IMG/VR virus record: IMGVR_UViG_3300032163_000080
Span: 1-28,485 of that record
Length of the DNA stretch: 28,485 bases
Direction: 5' to 3' (one strand)
Source: a virus
The position numbers and the translations under genes were made by a program. The notes under the pieces are model-generated. The model saw nothing but the letters and a program-made list of their open reading frames with translations, was not told the DNA's origin and did no database searches. Positions within the stretch are counted from its first letter, which is position 1. Every line of letters starts with the position of its first letter. Shown here one piece after another: positions 11,307-20,198 of this stretch.

Positions 11307-13475
11307 TTAATCTGTGATTATTATTTGCTGTCCATCTGGTGCTGTAATCGTTGAACTTCCACCGCCGCTAGGAAGTTTAATCGTTTGTCCTATCTTGAGA
11401 GATGTAGGACTAATTCCTGAATTAGCTGACTGTAGAGCTTCTACTGTTGTTCCATTGGCTTGAGCTAGTTTATAGAAAGTATCACCTGATTTAATAGTGT
11501 ATGAACTTCCTCCACTACTAACTGTCGGAGAAGTATATTGGGTTATCTGTCTAGCTTTACCATTATAAGCATCGTCAATTTGTCTCTGATATTCAGAGTA
11601 AACTTGATCGTAAGATTTTTGTACAGCATTAAGCGATACTTGAATAGTCTTACTCATAGCTTGCCTAGCTTCAGGGGTTAGGATTCCAGTCGCAGAAAAG
11701 ATTCTTGAGATTTTAAGTCCAGTTCTTTGTAAGAGAGCTTGAGAATACTTTTCGATAGAGTTATATTCACCTTCCTTAACAGCAGAATTTGGATCAGCTA
11801 TTTTGGCGAAGGCATATATTCTTTGAATATCGTCTGTCGCACTACTTCCTAGATTATTAAATGTATCTACCTGTTGTTTTATCGTATTGTAATTCTTTAC
11901 AGTCGGTTCATTATCAAAAGCTCCAGCAATTTGATTTACAGTAGTGTTTATTTGAGCAGGAGTTAATCCTCCAACACCAGAAGCCTTAGCTTTTCTATTG
12001 GCATCTTCATTTTGATAATCTGAGAATGAACCTGTATAACCTTGAGATTGTGCAAATTTATATTCTTCAACTGAAGCTGGCTGACTACCAACTCCAGAAA
12101 GTTGTGCAGCAAGCTTCTTAGTTTCAAGTTCAAATGTTCTATCAGACTGCATTTGATCCACAGCCATCTTTGCGATAAACTGGATTTCATTCTGTGCATC
12201 GTCTAATTGCTTGGTAGAAATTTCAATAGACTTCAATAGGTTGCCTTCCTCGGTATCATATTTACCATCTAGGTTTCCAATTTGTCTTGCTCTAGTGGAT
12301 TCACTAATCCAAGGATTGTTATTTATACTCGTAGTTTCTTCCGCTTTTTTATTCCTTAAATCTAAGAGTTGTTTGTTTGTATCTTTGATACCTTCCTTTA
12401 AAGTATCTAGCCCTAGTTCTTTAGATAGGGTTTCCATGTAATCTTGTAGAGTTTTTTCCTTTAGGTTGTCAGAATAGGCTTGTTGAGTCTCGTTTAATGG
12501 TGGTTCTCCGGTAGCAGGGTCTACCCCACCAGCAGGAGGTTCAGTACCAGTTCCATCCATACCACCCTGTACTAATTCCCTAGACTTCGGACCAAAGTAA
12601 CCATAATCTCCAGATGGTAATTGCATACCCATAGACTTTTGCCATGCCGCAACAGCCGCCGTAGTCCTTGGGCCATAGATTCCAGGACCAGTAGCCATAT
12701 CTTGTGCCGTTAAAAATCCTTTAGAGACTAAGAAGTTTTGGAGTGCAGTAACTTCACTTCCTGAACTACCAGGAGCTAGGTTAGAGTTAATGCCTAGTAT
12801 CTGACCTATTGATTGTCCGGGTGCAGTTGTTCCTGTTTGTGTAGAACTTGCTCCTGCTGGAGTTGGAGTTGGAGTTGGTGTTGGTGTTGGTGTTGGTGTT
12901 GGTGTTGGTGGAGGTGGAGGTGGAGCGATAATACCAGGTTTACTGATAACAGTACCTGCGGTTGTGTTAGTAAGAAGCTGACCTGTATAGGGATTATATT
13001 TATCTCCTGCCTTAACTGTGTAAGTTGGTTGATTTATATCAAAGACAGCAGTTGTTCCTATTGGAGTTGGAGGAGTAGTAACTGCCGGAGTAGTTCCAGG
13101 CTTATTTATAACAGTACCTGCGGTTGTGTTAGTTAGGGCTTTACCTGTATATGGGTCGTATTTATCTCCCGTCTTAACAATATAAGTTGGTTGGTTTACA
13201 TCAAAAGGAGCGACTGTAGACGTGGTAGTAGGTGTAGGAGTAGGAGAAGAAGTGGGTGTAGAAGTGGGTGTAGAAGTGGTAGTGGTTGTTGGAGTTGGTG
13301 TTGGAGTGGAAGAAGTTGAAGTGGAAGTCGTGGAAGTAGAAGGAGCTTTTGTTCCATAGTCAGTTTTACCTGATGTATCTCCATATATGACTGTTCCTAC
13401 AGGATATGAAATAGCTGATCCAGTAAAAGGACTGAACTTATCTCCTGTTTTGATTGTATATGATGTATATGCCAT
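11307..13475 (-). CDS. Virion protein with peptidoglycan-binding and LysM domains, 722 aa
   Basis: The N-terminal region has three copies of a LysM-like repeat (YTIKTGDKFSPFTG, YIVKTGDKYDPYTG, YTVKAGDKYNPYTG), separated by Thr/Ser/Pro linkers and a long Pro-Thr repeat. Residues ~230-300 match the PG_binding_1 pattern (SSGSEVTALQNFLVSKG ... YGPRTTAAVAAWQKSMG). A long helical region follows, then a true LysM near the end (YTIKSGDTFYKLAQANGTT ... LKIGQTIKLP, about 658-703). A role in penetrating or anchoring to the cell wall during ejection is likely. No catalytic domain is seen. Confidence 0.75.
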   Translation of the reverse strand: MAYTSYTIKTGDKFSPFTGSAISYPVGTVIYGDTSGKTDYGTKAPSTSTTSTSTSSTPTPTPTTTTTSTPTSTPTSSPTPTPTTTSTVAPFDVNQPTYIVKTGDKYDPYTGKALTNTTAGTVINKPGTTPAVTTPPTPIGTTAVFDINQPTYTVKAGDKYNPYTGQLLTNTTAGTVISKPGIIAPPPPPPTPTPTPTPTPTPTPTPAGASSTQTGTTAPGQSIGQILGINSNLAPGSSGSEVTALQNFLVSKGFLTAQDMATGPGIYGPRTTAAVAAWQKSMGMQLPSGDYGYFGPKSRELVQGGMDGTGTEPPAGGVDPATGEPPLNETQQAYSDNLKEKTLQDYMETLSKELGLDTLKEGIKDTNKQLLDLRNKKAEETTSINNNPWISESTRARQIGNLDGKYDTEEGNLLKSIEISTKQLDDAQNEIQFIAKMAVDQMQSDRTFELETKKLAAQLSGVGSQPASVEEYKFAQSQGYTGSFSDYQNEDANRKAKASGVGGLTPAQINTTVNQIAGAFDNEPTVKNYNTIKQQVDTFNNLGSSATDDIQRIYAFAKIADPNSAVKEGEYNSIEKYSQALLQRTGLKISRIFSATGILTPEARQAMSKTIQVSLNAVQKSYDQVYSEYQRQIDDAYNGKARQITQYTSPTVSSGGSSYTIKSGDTFYKLAQANGTTVEALQSANSGISPTSLKIGQTIKLPSGGGSSTITAPDGQQIIITD
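12860..12925 (-). repeat. Hexanucleotide repeat coding for (Pro-Thr)n and poly-Pro
   Basis: GGTGTT-type 6-nt units repeat about ten times (coding-strand Pro-Thr dipeptides) followed by a Pro run. Slippage-prone; in frame, so copy-number change only alters linker length. Confidence 0.7.
12931..13208 (-). repeat. Direct repeat of ~115 bp (162-bp spacing) in the 722-aa gene
   Basis: Copy 1 at about 12931-13046 and copy 2 at about 13093-13208. A 26-bp core (12946-12971 and 13108-13133) is identical. Both encode QPTY(T/I)VK(A/T)GDKY(N/D)PYTG ... GTVI units. A more divergent third copy lies near 13384-13460. Confidence 0.7.
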
Positions 13476-13476
13476 A

Positions 13477-14130
13477 TTATGCTAATCTTTCGGCGATTAT
13501 ATAAGACATAGTAACTGTGTTATTTACCGATGATGCTCCGTAAGTTACTCTAAGAATTGCTGTCGTATCTTTTGTAAAATCTTCTACATAAGTTGCGTAA
13601 GCTAAAGTTGGCATATTGTAAGACTGTTTTAATGCTGTACTGTTCACACCATTTTCTGAAGTAAATCCATGACCATTCATTACTCCACTCTTGTTTGTAA
13701 TCGCTGAAACTATAAACTCTGCCCATCCTCCAGCGTTACTAGCAGAAGCATTTTTAAGAAATGTACCGATAGTTACATTGACTCCGTTACCTATGAAAAG
13801 AGATAAAATAGCAGATGAAGCTGCATCCCAGTCAATATTAGTAAGAGCCATATTGATTCTTAGTATTGATCCAGCTAATAATGTACCGGCAGGAATAGTG
13901 AATGTTGCCAAGTCATAAGAAGTGGTACTTACTGCCGTTACAGCAGTTGTGTTCGTATAGATTACTGTCTTAGCAACAGCAGAAGCTTGAGGTTTACCAC
14001 CAGCAGTACCTATGTAAGATTGCTCTCCATAACCCTGCAAAGAAGGCTCTTGTACTGTTAAGATTTCGTCTTGCTTTTCTTCGTTTGTTAATATATCTGC
14101 CATAAATTTTATTATATTCTTAATGCACAT
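13477..14130 (-). CDS. Beta-rich structural protein, 217 aa
   Basis: After an acidic N-terminal helix (DILTNEEKQDEILTVQEP) the protein is a Thr/Ser/Ala-rich beta-sandwich, including YDLATFTIPAGTLLAGS and VTMSYIIAERLA. It lies between the adaptor gene and the peptidoglycan-binding protein, so it may be a tail or capsid decoration component. Start choice: the ATG at 14130 overlaps the upstream stop as TAATG, a recurrent pattern here. An internal ATG at 14103 (MADILTNEEK) is an equally good start, giving 208 aa. Confidence 0.6.
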   Translation of the reverse strand: MCIKNIIKFMADILTNEEKQDEILTVQEPSLQGYGEQSYIGTAGGKPQASAVAKTVIYTNTTAVTAVSTTSYDLATFTIPAGTLLAGSILRINMALTNIDWDAASSAILSLFIGNGVNVTIGTFLKNASASNAGGWAEFIVSAITNKSGVMNGHGFTSENGVNSTALKQSYNMPTLAYATYVEDFTKDTTAILRVTYGASSVNNTVTMSYIIAERLA

Positions 14131-14843
14131 TAGAATTGATCCCTGTTAAATAAATCATCTCTAAAGCCTCCGTTAATAACATCTATCCTTTGCCACATAC
14201 CTTCACCATCTGTCGGACCATAAGCAAACTGCTCATTCTTAACCTTCTCCCAGATGTTATCTAGGATTTGGGTAGCTCTCTGGTGATAAAGCATCGCTGC
14301 ATTTGCATCCTTCTCTCGTGTATGTGCGTAAGATAACATTTCATTTACGATAGCTTCGTTTCCGTCAGGTTGTGCATTAGAGAAAGGAGTTAGCTCGTTT
14401 TCATCTGTAATATCTACTAGAGGAGTGTATTGACCCCAAGCTGTAACTGTACCTGAAAGGTCAATACTTGGATTTATATAATAAGATTGGTTGTAATCAC
14501 TAAAAATTCTCTCATCACTTCCTGAATTATCTTCTATAAATTTTCTAAATTCATAAAAGTTCTTTTTATCTACCTGCTTACCTGCAATAGTGAGTAAACG
14601 AATTGAGTCAGCTTTCCAACCTTCAGGATATTCACCCTTTAAATATCCATCTTCAGATGTTACTAGAGAAGCAAATGTAGTAGAGACACGACCTTCAGTC
14701 ATAGGCCATTTCTTATAAGCCGAAGACCATTGGTTAGATTGCATATACCAATTACGCATTATTGTGTCGGTGTAATAAGCGTTCGTTGTGCTTACGCTTA
14801 GTCGAACCAAAACTTCTGTAATTATTTCATCTTGTGTTCTCAT
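14130..14843 (-). CDS. Head-to-tail adaptor (neck) candidate, 237 aa
   Basis: Helical N-terminus (MRTQDEIITEVLVRLS), Trp-rich NWYMQSNQWSSAYKKWP, then a beta region with SYYINPSID and VTAWGQYTP and a C-terminal helical stretch rich in charged residues. The size, helical start and position (just after the nozzle-like gene and before tail proteins) fit podovirus neck adaptors such as P22 gp4. Similarity is only of pattern; I see no definitive motif. Confidence 0.45.
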   Translation of the reverse strand: MRTQDEIITEVLVRLSVSTTNAYYTDTIMRNWYMQSNQWSSAYKKWPMTEGRVSTTFASLVTSEDGYLKGEYPEGWKADSIRLLTIAGKQVDKKNFYEFRKFIEDNSGSDERIFSDYNQSYYINPSIDLSGTVTAWGQYTPLVDITDENELTPFSNAQPDGNEAIVNEMLSYAHTREKDANAAMLYHQRATQILDNIWEKVKNEQFAYGPTDGEGMWQRIDVINGGFRDDLFNRDQF

Positions 14844-14849
14844 ATATTT

Positions 14850-16370
14850 TTAGCCATGTAAATATCCTCTATCGTTTAGGTAACTTGTAATTGATAAAAT
14901 CTCTGGACTATCTCCTCCTGATGGGTTTAACTCTACCCCTACTTCGTAAATCTTTCCTGGACTTCCTAATTGCCATTCGCTTCCGATTGAATTAGTAAGG
15001 GCATAAGTCGTAGTATTGTTTGGAAGTATAGCGTATCTCCAATCAGTCTCCTTGTCCATCTTAAACTTAACTGAATATGAGGTGCTTGCAGCCATAGGAA
15101 CAGTCGCTATTTTGACTGTGTCTACCCACTTAGTTTCAAATGTTTTCCCTGCATCAAACTCTAGGTTCTCAAAGATCGCACTAGCTGATGTCGTGGAATT
15201 TATGCAATCAACACCATACTCATTTGTTGTAGTTGAAGTGTGAGAGTCTTCTGTACCCCATGAAGCAAATGTGATGCCATTGAAGTTAATCAATGCACCG
15301 ATTGTGCTTATAGTTGAACCACCTATCTGTGAAGCTAACTTATAGTTGTAGTTTAAGGAGAAAGGTCTGTTCTTATTCTTTCTTCCATAGCTCCAGATTC
15401 CTGGATATGAGACTGCTGTTCCTCCGTATATACCAAACAAAGCTAGGTTTGATTCAATAGTTGTTCCTGATGGTGAAACCCTACCTCCTCCTGGAATCAC
15501 ACTAATCGGAATAGCATTAGAGAAGTCTGAAAAGAATATCTCACCATTAGCTCCAGCTTGGAGTAGTGGTAGTTCTGTATAAATCAAAGAGTTCACTCCT
15601 TTAGATGGAATCTTCTTCTTTTGAACTGGGTTTACGGCAGTTGTAACCCATGACCAGATATGGCTTTCTTCTACTTGGGATGCTTGGTTAGAACCTATAA
15701 TAACGAAGTCATTTCTTTCTTCTAGGCATTGAGCAACAGTTCCTGGGGTTAATTGTACTGTAGCTGGATCAAAGACAGCAGTATAGCTGTAAACTGCAAG
15801 AGTATCTAAGTTACATATCATTAAATCTCCACCGACTTTCTTCATAGAGTGCCAGTTAGTGTTATTGAGGTCTGTATAGATGTTCTCTGTCTTATAAACA
15901 TTAACTGCATCAGACCAACGAGCTGTACCACTATCAGGAGGAACAGTTACTCCAGGCCAAGCCTTACGAGCTACCGCAGTTGAGGTTGCCCAATAGATGT
16001 AGTTAGCTCCGTTTATATCCTTATGTTCTTCTGCACCTGTGATAGATCCGTTAGGATCGTTATGCACGAATTGCCATTGACCATCACCAGTAACGCACCA
16101 GATTGAACCTCTTTCAGAGAACGCAAGCATAGAGCCATCTGAAGTTGGTAAGAATACATTTATGATACCTGTCATTGTAGAACCGGCAGATGAAGTACCG
16201 AATACTCCAACTGATTCACCTAAAACTGTAGCCATAGTAGAACCACAAGATAGAGAGTCTGTTCGTTTATGGATGTCTAGTCCATAACCATGCTTGAAAG
16301 AACCGACAACGCCCTTATTAGCCTCGTCAGATATTCCCCCTCTAAAAGTTTTAAGTAAATATGGGATCAT
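14850..16370 (-). CDS. Nozzle / stabilisation-type virion protein, 506 aa
   Basis: Beta-dominated throughout with repeated Trp and Gly blades (for example GSIWCVTGDGQWQFV, NYIYWATSTAVARKAWPG, ESHIWSWVTTAV, GIWSYGRKNKNRPF). This suggests a beta-propeller or repeat fold like the P22 gp10 family that plugs and stabilises the packaged DNA. It is located after the coat protein and ahead of the adaptor candidate, as in podoviruses. The start at 16370 is coupled to the 53-aa gene by ATGA (16367-16370). Confidence 0.5.
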   Translation of the reverse strand: MIPYLLKTFRGGISDEANKGVVGSFKHGYGLDIHKRTDSLSCGSTMATVLGESVGVFGTSSAGSTMTGIINVFLPTSDGSMLAFSERGSIWCVTGDGQWQFVHNDPNGSITGAEEHKDINGANYIYWATSTAVARKAWPGVTVPPDSGTARWSDAVNVYKTENIYTDLNNTNWHSMKKVGGDLMICNLDTLAVYSYTAVFDPATVQLTPGTVAQCLEERNDFVIIGSNQASQVEESHIWSWVTTAVNPVQKKKIPSKGVNSLIYTELPLLQAGANGEIFFSDFSNAIPISVIPGGGRVSPSGTTIESNLALFGIYGGTAVSYPGIWSYGRKNKNRPFSLNYNYKLASQIGGSTISTIGALINFNGITFASWGTEDSHTSTTTNEYGVDCINSTTSASAIFENLEFDAGKTFETKWVDTVKIATVPMAASTSYSVKFKMDKETDWRYAILPNNTTTYALTNSIGSEWQLGSPGKIYEVGVELNPSGGDSPEILSITSYLNDRGYLHG

Positions 16371-16528
16371 TTTTTAAAGCCTAACTCTTTTCCATTACTC
16401 CAGTTATTCTTCATCCATTCCTCATCTATCCAACAATCATCTACGGAATGTTTCTTCTCTCTCCTGATAGCATCTATGGCTGACTTAGCCATTATGTATT
16501 TCCTGATTATGAATCTTTTAGTAGTCAT
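16367..16528 (-). CDS. Hypothetical small protein, 53 aa
   Basis: Basic N-terminus (MTTKRFIIRKYIMAKSA), then an acidic, Trp-containing middle (DDCWIDEEWMKNNW), then KELGFKK. Overlaps the 204-aa gene by 11 nt and the nozzle-like gene by ATGA. Function unknown; the double coupling supports it as a real gene. Confidence 0.5.
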   Translation of the reverse strand: MTTKRFIIRKYIMAKSAIDAIRREKKHSVDDCWIDEEWMKNNWSNGKELGFKK

Positions 16529-17132
16529 ATTTATGATAGTCTACCTTCCAATACTTTCCACGAGCATAATACTTATCTGATTTAGATAGTGCTACTTTCT
16601 TTTGATCTAAGTTAGAAAGGAAATGCTGGGCTCGAAATCTGTAGGCATCATCTTCTTGTAAGAAGAAAGTCAGAACTTTTCTTATAAGTCTGATCCTTCC
16701 CTTCATGTCTTCAACGACTTCCATGTGTTCCAGTTCTTCTAGTCCTCGGTTGATTTCTCTGACCGCCGGACACATTCTTTCTTCTGGTAACATATCGTGT
16801 TCTGTCTCCTTAGACATCTTCTCGATTTCTTCAAAGACTTGGTTGAAAACCATGTTCTTAATCTTATTCTTCATCTTGGCTAATGGACCTACAAGCACAT
16901 GCCCTCGTGGGAATCCTTCAAACTTATATTTCTCTCCTTGAATCTCCATCTGAAGACCTCCATGCTCTGCTTTGACCAATCTGGCTCTAGCAGCTTCAGA
17001 CCTCTTGTAATAAGAGACTGATTCTGGTGGCTTAACTTTATAGAAAATATTAAAGAACTTTTTTACGCACCATGTAATTACTTTATTCATTGTTGATTGG
17101 CTTGCCGTCTTATGCTGGTCGAGAAGATTCAT
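16518..17132 (-). CDS. Hypothetical head-region protein, 204 aa
   Basis: A mixed protein: basic N-terminal helix, a small beta region (GGLQMEIQGEKYKFEGFPRG), a long helical section with many Glu, and a Tyr/Lys-rich end (SKSDKYYARGKYWK). The start at 17132 has an SD-like GAGGGG 7 nt upstream, unusual in this window. It sits between the coat and the nozzle-like genes, a place where podoviruses carry head-completion or neck proteins. No named family recognised. Confidence 0.55.
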   Translation of the reverse strand: MNLLDQHKTASQSTMNKVITWCVKKFFNIFYKVKPPESVSYYKRSEAARARLVKAEHGGLQMEIQGEKYKFEGFPRGHVLVGPLAKMKNKIKNMVFNQVFEEIEKMSKETEHDMLPEERMCPAVREINRGLEELEHMEVVEDMKGRIRLIRKVLTFFLQEDDAYRFRAQHFLSNLDQKKVALSKSDKYYARGKYWKVDYHKYDY

Positions 17133-17187
17133 AAGTAGTCCCCTCGACCCAACAAGCTATTAGGTTAATAACTAAACTCTATCGTAC

Positions 17188-18552
17188 TTAGAAAGTACAG
17201 AATAGAACTGCACCAGAGCTTCTTCGTAGAGCAGGGACTTTAGCACCGAATAGATGCAAGCCTTGATACTTGTTAGCAAACTGGTTTTCTGCGGGAACTA
17301 CACGAGACTCTGACCACTTGTCAGCGAATGTGACGAACGAAATGTGGTTAGCAAGAACTTGATATGTCGCAGCACCAGATGTAAGTACAGTTGATGCACC
17401 TATTCCAGTAGCGATAGCGTGAGCTACACGAGTTGAAACTCGTGAACCTGCAGCCATGTGAATATCGAATCCACCAACCTTACCTACCATTCCATTCAAA
17501 ACAACACCTTCGTAGGCCATAGAGATTGCAGGTTGCAATTCAGAAGCCTGTTTAAGCATTTGTTTCATGATTGGAGGAACAGTAATGTGTCTGTCTCCAT
17601 CTGGAATCTCATTCTTGTCCAAAGAAGTAGCAAGCATTGTTACAGCTTCGTATACATTAGAAGCTGAAATTGCAGTACCTGTAGCAGCTTGGAACTCGTA
17701 ACCCCAACCAGAGTTAGCACCTGCACCAGTAACTACTGCTGTAGGTTTTCCATCTCCATTTTGGTTATAAGTCTTTTCATCGTCTCCTGATCCTCCAGCC
17801 AAGTAACGTAGAACGTCTCCTGTAGGAATATCAGAACCAGATGTTGCTCCATCCCAGTTTTCGATTGTAGCTGTGAAAGAGTCAGTAACTGCTGTAATTC
17901 TGTACCAGCCAGTTGCCCATGTTTTACCTGAAGTCAAACGAATTGGCTTATCTACATCGGCTGAAGTAAATCCAGAGAAGTAAAGAACTCCATCTTCGGT
18001 ATTTTCAGTAGCGTGAGTAATTGTGCCGTTAGTGTCGTTAGCAGATGTAGAGTCTCCTTGAATAGTAAGAGTACCTCCAGTTGCTGTTGTAGCAATAGAA
18101 GCCTGTGTACCATCAGTAGCTCCACCTCCAGCAACTCGGAGGTTGATACCTACCCAGTTACCAGCCTTAGCGAACCTAGCGTTCTCAAGAACATAGCTGT
18201 CTATAGTTCTTTCAAGAACCTTAGAAGCATTTTCTACGAGAGTGTTACCTACATCGTCAGCGTATGTGAACAATGTCTCAAGTTTATCAAGAGTGAAGTT
18301 CCATGATTTTCGTTTCTCAACGACCAACTGGTCTTCAGTATCTACGATAACCTGTGAGGACATATCAGTACCAACGACATAGTCTTCGAGGGTAAGATCA
18401 GAAAGGAAGGAGAGGATGTTTACTCGATCTCCAGCTTTCTTGATTTCACCTTCATAGTTTCTATTTGCGATTGCATCGGTGATTGAGTTTTGGTAATACT
18501 TTCTAAGTGTCTTACCAGCAAACTGTTCACCGAAATTTGTTAATGTTGCCAT
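17188..18552 (-). CDS. Major capsid (coat) protein
   Basis: 454 aa. N-terminal helix and E-loop-like region (NFGEQFAGKTLRKYYQNS ... GDRVNILSF), then a spine-helix segment, a large Gly/Thr/Ser-rich insertion (about residues 140-280), and a C-terminal domain with YEAVTMLATSLDKNE, VGGFDIHMAAGSR and HLFGAKVPALRRSSGA. This is the pattern of P22-like HK97-fold coat proteins with an inserted domain. It follows the acidic scaffold-like gene and has a palindromic leader. Assembles the icosahedral head with the scaffold. Confidence 0.75.
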   Translation of the reverse strand: MATLTNFGEQFAGKTLRKYYQNSITDAIANRNYEGEIKKAGDRVNILSFLSDLTLEDYVVGTDMSSQVIVDTEDQLVVEKRKSWNFTLDKLETLFTYADDVGNTLVENASKVLERTIDSYVLENARFAKAGNWVGINLRVAGGGATDGTQASIATTATGGTLTIQGDSTSANDTNGTITHATENTEDGVLYFSGFTSADVDKPIRLTSGKTWATGWYRITAVTDSFTATIENWDGATSGSDIPTGDVLRYLAGGSGDDEKTYNQNGDGKPTAVVTGAGANSGWGYEFQAATGTAISASNVYEAVTMLATSLDKNEIPDGDRHITVPPIMKQMLKQASELQPAISMAYEGVVLNGMVGKVGGFDIHMAAGSRVSTRVAHAIATGIGASTVLTSGAATYQVLANHISFVTFADKWSESRVVPAENQFANKYQGLHLFGAKVPALRRSSGAVLFCTF

Positions 18553-18562
18553 TTGTTTATAT

Positions 18563-18579
18563 GTGTGTTAATTACACAC
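18563..18579 (-). repeat. Inverted repeat in the leader of the capsid gene
   Basis: GTGTGT-TAATT-ACACAC (6-bp arms, 5-nt centre) ends 11 nt before the capsid ATG. It could be an operator or a leader hairpin that tunes capsid expression. No T-tract follows. Confidence 0.4.
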
Positions 18580-18587
18580 CTGACGAC

Positions 18588-19172
18588 CTATTCGATGGTG
18601 TCTGGATTGATTTTCCCCTCCTTGAGCATCTTTTGATAGAGCTTAGGTTGAGTTGTTCTAATCCGTGCGACATCTTCAATAGACATTCCCTGCTTAGTTG
18701 GAGCTTTTGCTCCTCCAGTTGGCTTCTCTACGCCTAATCTCTTAGGAGCAGGAGCAGATAGTCCATGTTCAATAACGAAGACTCTAGCCAGTTTATCTAA
18801 AGCCATTGTTGGATATTCAGCACGAAATTCATTGAACTCGTCTTGCTTATCCTTCAAGGCTGGGTAAGTGGCGTATACATTTGAAAGAGTTGTTTTCTCT
18901 TGGAAAGAACTTAAAGTCTTCTCAAGATTGGCAATCTGGCCTTTCAATAGTTTCCCTTCGTCTGACATGGCTTCTTCAGGAATTTCCACAGGTGCGGAGG
19001 GTTTAATAATGTCCCTCTCATATTTGTGTTTAAGATGGTCTAATTTCCCATCTTTTTCTAATAATTGTTTTCTAAGCAAAGCTATTTCAGCTTCTTTAGC
19101 TGATAACTCTGGGTTTACAGTTTCCTCTGCATCTATTTCTGGAGTGATGATCTCCGTTGGTGTATGTTCCAT
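18588..19172 (-). CDS. Scaffolding protein
   Basis: 194 aa, very acidic at the N-terminus (EIITPEIDAEETVNPELSA), then a long coiled coil (AEIALLRKQLLEKDGKLD ... GQIANLEKTLSSFQEK) and a conserved-looking C-terminal helical part (YPALKDKQDEFNEFRAEYPT). It ends with a Pro/Gly-rich linker and a basic helix. The composition and position immediately before the coat gene are those of phage scaffolds that are expelled or cleaved. No Ser-His protease motif is visible, so it is probably not a fused protease. Confidence 0.65.
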   Translation of the reverse strand: MEHTPTEIITPEIDAEETVNPELSAKEAEIALLRKQLLEKDGKLDHLKHKYERDIIKPSAPVEIPEEAMSDEGKLLKGQIANLEKTLSSFQEKTTLSNVYATYPALKDKQDEFNEFRAEYPTMALDKLARVFVIEHGLSAPAPKRLGVEKPTGGAKAPTKQGMSIEDVARIRTTQPKLYQKMLKEGKINPDTIE

Positions 19173-19232
19173 AATGATTTGTAAGGTCTTTTCTGACCTA
19201 AATGATTTTATACGGGTTTTCTCCCAATTAAA

Positions 19233-19445
19233 TTATAATTTGCTAATGTCGCTGTTTAATCTCGCTATTTTGTTTTCAAGGTCTCCGATTGAATTGATTG
19301 CTAAACCTTTTAACTTTGCTAGCAACTCATACAGGTCTACTCTCTCATATTCTAGTTTCTCCTTTTGAGATGGGCCTGTATCTGCTAATGCTCCTGCTTC
19401 TTCGATTGCTTCCTCTATGTCTATTACTTTCTTTGGTCTTGCCAT
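19233..19445 (-). CDS. Hypothetical small protein, 70 aa
   Basis: Basic start MARPKKVIDIEEAIEEAG, followed by a helical C-terminal half with a heptad pattern (LYELLAKLKGLAINSIGDLENKIARL). Probably a small dimeric coiled-coil protein. It lies between scaffold and a basic mini-protein. No family recognised. Confidence 0.5.
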   Translation of the reverse strand: MARPKKVIDIEEAIEEAGALADTGPSQKEKLEYERVDLYELLAKLKGLAINSIGDLENKIARLNSDISKL

Positions 19446-19446
19446 T

Positions 19447-19620
19447 TTAGTAAACTACTTTACCTTTTCTTTTAATTCGACCTTTCATTGATTTCTTCTT
19501 GCCTTTTTTCTTACCCGCAACACTCATAGCAATCGCTATTGCTTGCTTTCGTGGCTTTCCGTGCATCATTTCAGTCTTTATATTCTTACCTATATTCATT
19601 TTTCCAGGCATTAGTGGCAT
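19447..19620 (-). CDS. Small very basic phage protein, 57 aa
   Basis: MPLMPGKMNIGKNIKTEM then HGKPRKQAIAIAMSVAG and a Lys/Arg/Gly-rich tail. The GKPRKQAIAIAMS stretch is typical of a small conserved phage family of unknown role (DUF6496-like) that is often near capsid or portal genes. The strongly basic tail suggests nucleic-acid binding, perhaps inside the head. The gene is short but the family pattern supports it. Confidence 0.6.
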   Translation of the reverse strand: MPLMPGKMNIGKNIKTEMMHGKPRKQAIAIAMSVAGKKKGKKKSMKGRIKRKGKVVY

Positions 19621-19640
19621 ATTATTGGCTTCTCATATAT

Positions 19641-20144
19641 TTATACTTTCTTTAAGACTGTTACAAGGTTAATGTAAGTCGTTGATAATGTACCTAAGAA
19701 TCCATAAACTAACCTATCACCTGCGGCTAGAGTTAAACTGGCTACTTGGTTAGTCATTGTACCTCCTGTTACTACATTGGCAGCAATACCCTTTAAGTTA
19801 AATCCTGTGTAGATATTACCTGTACCACTGAAAGCAACAGTAGTTATAAGGTCAAGAACTGCTGTTGTTCCTTGGAGGACACTTGGGGCGGTAGTGCCTG
19901 ATACTTTAGCAATTTGTAATGCCGCACCATCGGCTGATGTCATAGCTGTATCGTGGACTTCACTGATACTTACAATCTCATAAGCTCTATCTGCTAGGAA
20001 GTAAGCCCTGTTTCTTCCTTGGCTTGTTCCATCTAAGTCAGCATTGATAACAGGAATGATGGTATCTATTACTTTGTAATCAACTAAGGCTAAATCGCTT
20101 AGTCTCTTTGCTTCTGCTTCTGCTTGGTTTATTGTTATGGTCAT
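19641..20144 (-). CDS. Putative head decoration/stabilisation protein, 167 aa
   Basis: Acidic/helical N-terminus (NQAEAEAKRLSDLALVDY) then beta-rich Thr/Gly/Ala sequence with repeated strands, ending VYGFLGTLSTTYINLVTVLKK. The pattern is like small all-beta capsid proteins that bind the head surface. It lies between portal and scaffold. A terminator-like hairpin lies 10 nt before its ATG, which is unusual. Function inferred from location and fold pattern only. Confidence 0.45.
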   Translation of the reverse strand: MTITINQAEAEAKRLSDLALVDYKVIDTIIPVINADLDGTSQGRNRAYFLADRAYEIVSISEVHDTAMTSADGAALQIAKVSGTTAPSVLQGTTAVLDLITTVAFSGTGNIYTGFNLKGIAANVVTGGTMTNQVASLTLAAGDRLVYGFLGTLSTTYINLVTVLKKV

Positions 20145-20146
20145 TT

Positions 20147-20180
20147 AATTAAAAGACGACATCCCCTTGAGGATGCCGCC
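20147..20180 (-). terminator. Terminator-like hairpin directly before the 167-aa gene
   Basis: Minus strand: GGCGGCATCC-TCAAGG-GGATGTCGTC (long stem, two or three G-U pairs, 20155-20180), followed by TTTTAATTAA and then the ATG at 20144. It looks like an intrinsic terminator, but it occupies the ribosome-binding region of the next gene. It may be an attenuator or a translational control element. Confidence 0.6.
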
Positions 20181-20198
20181 ATTGTTTGGTTAGGCTTA

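Noticed and set aside
12813-13136. Cys/Trp-rich plus-strand frame
   Set aside because: It is the antisense of the Pro-Thr and Gly-rich repeats in the 722-aa gene; low-complexity artefact.
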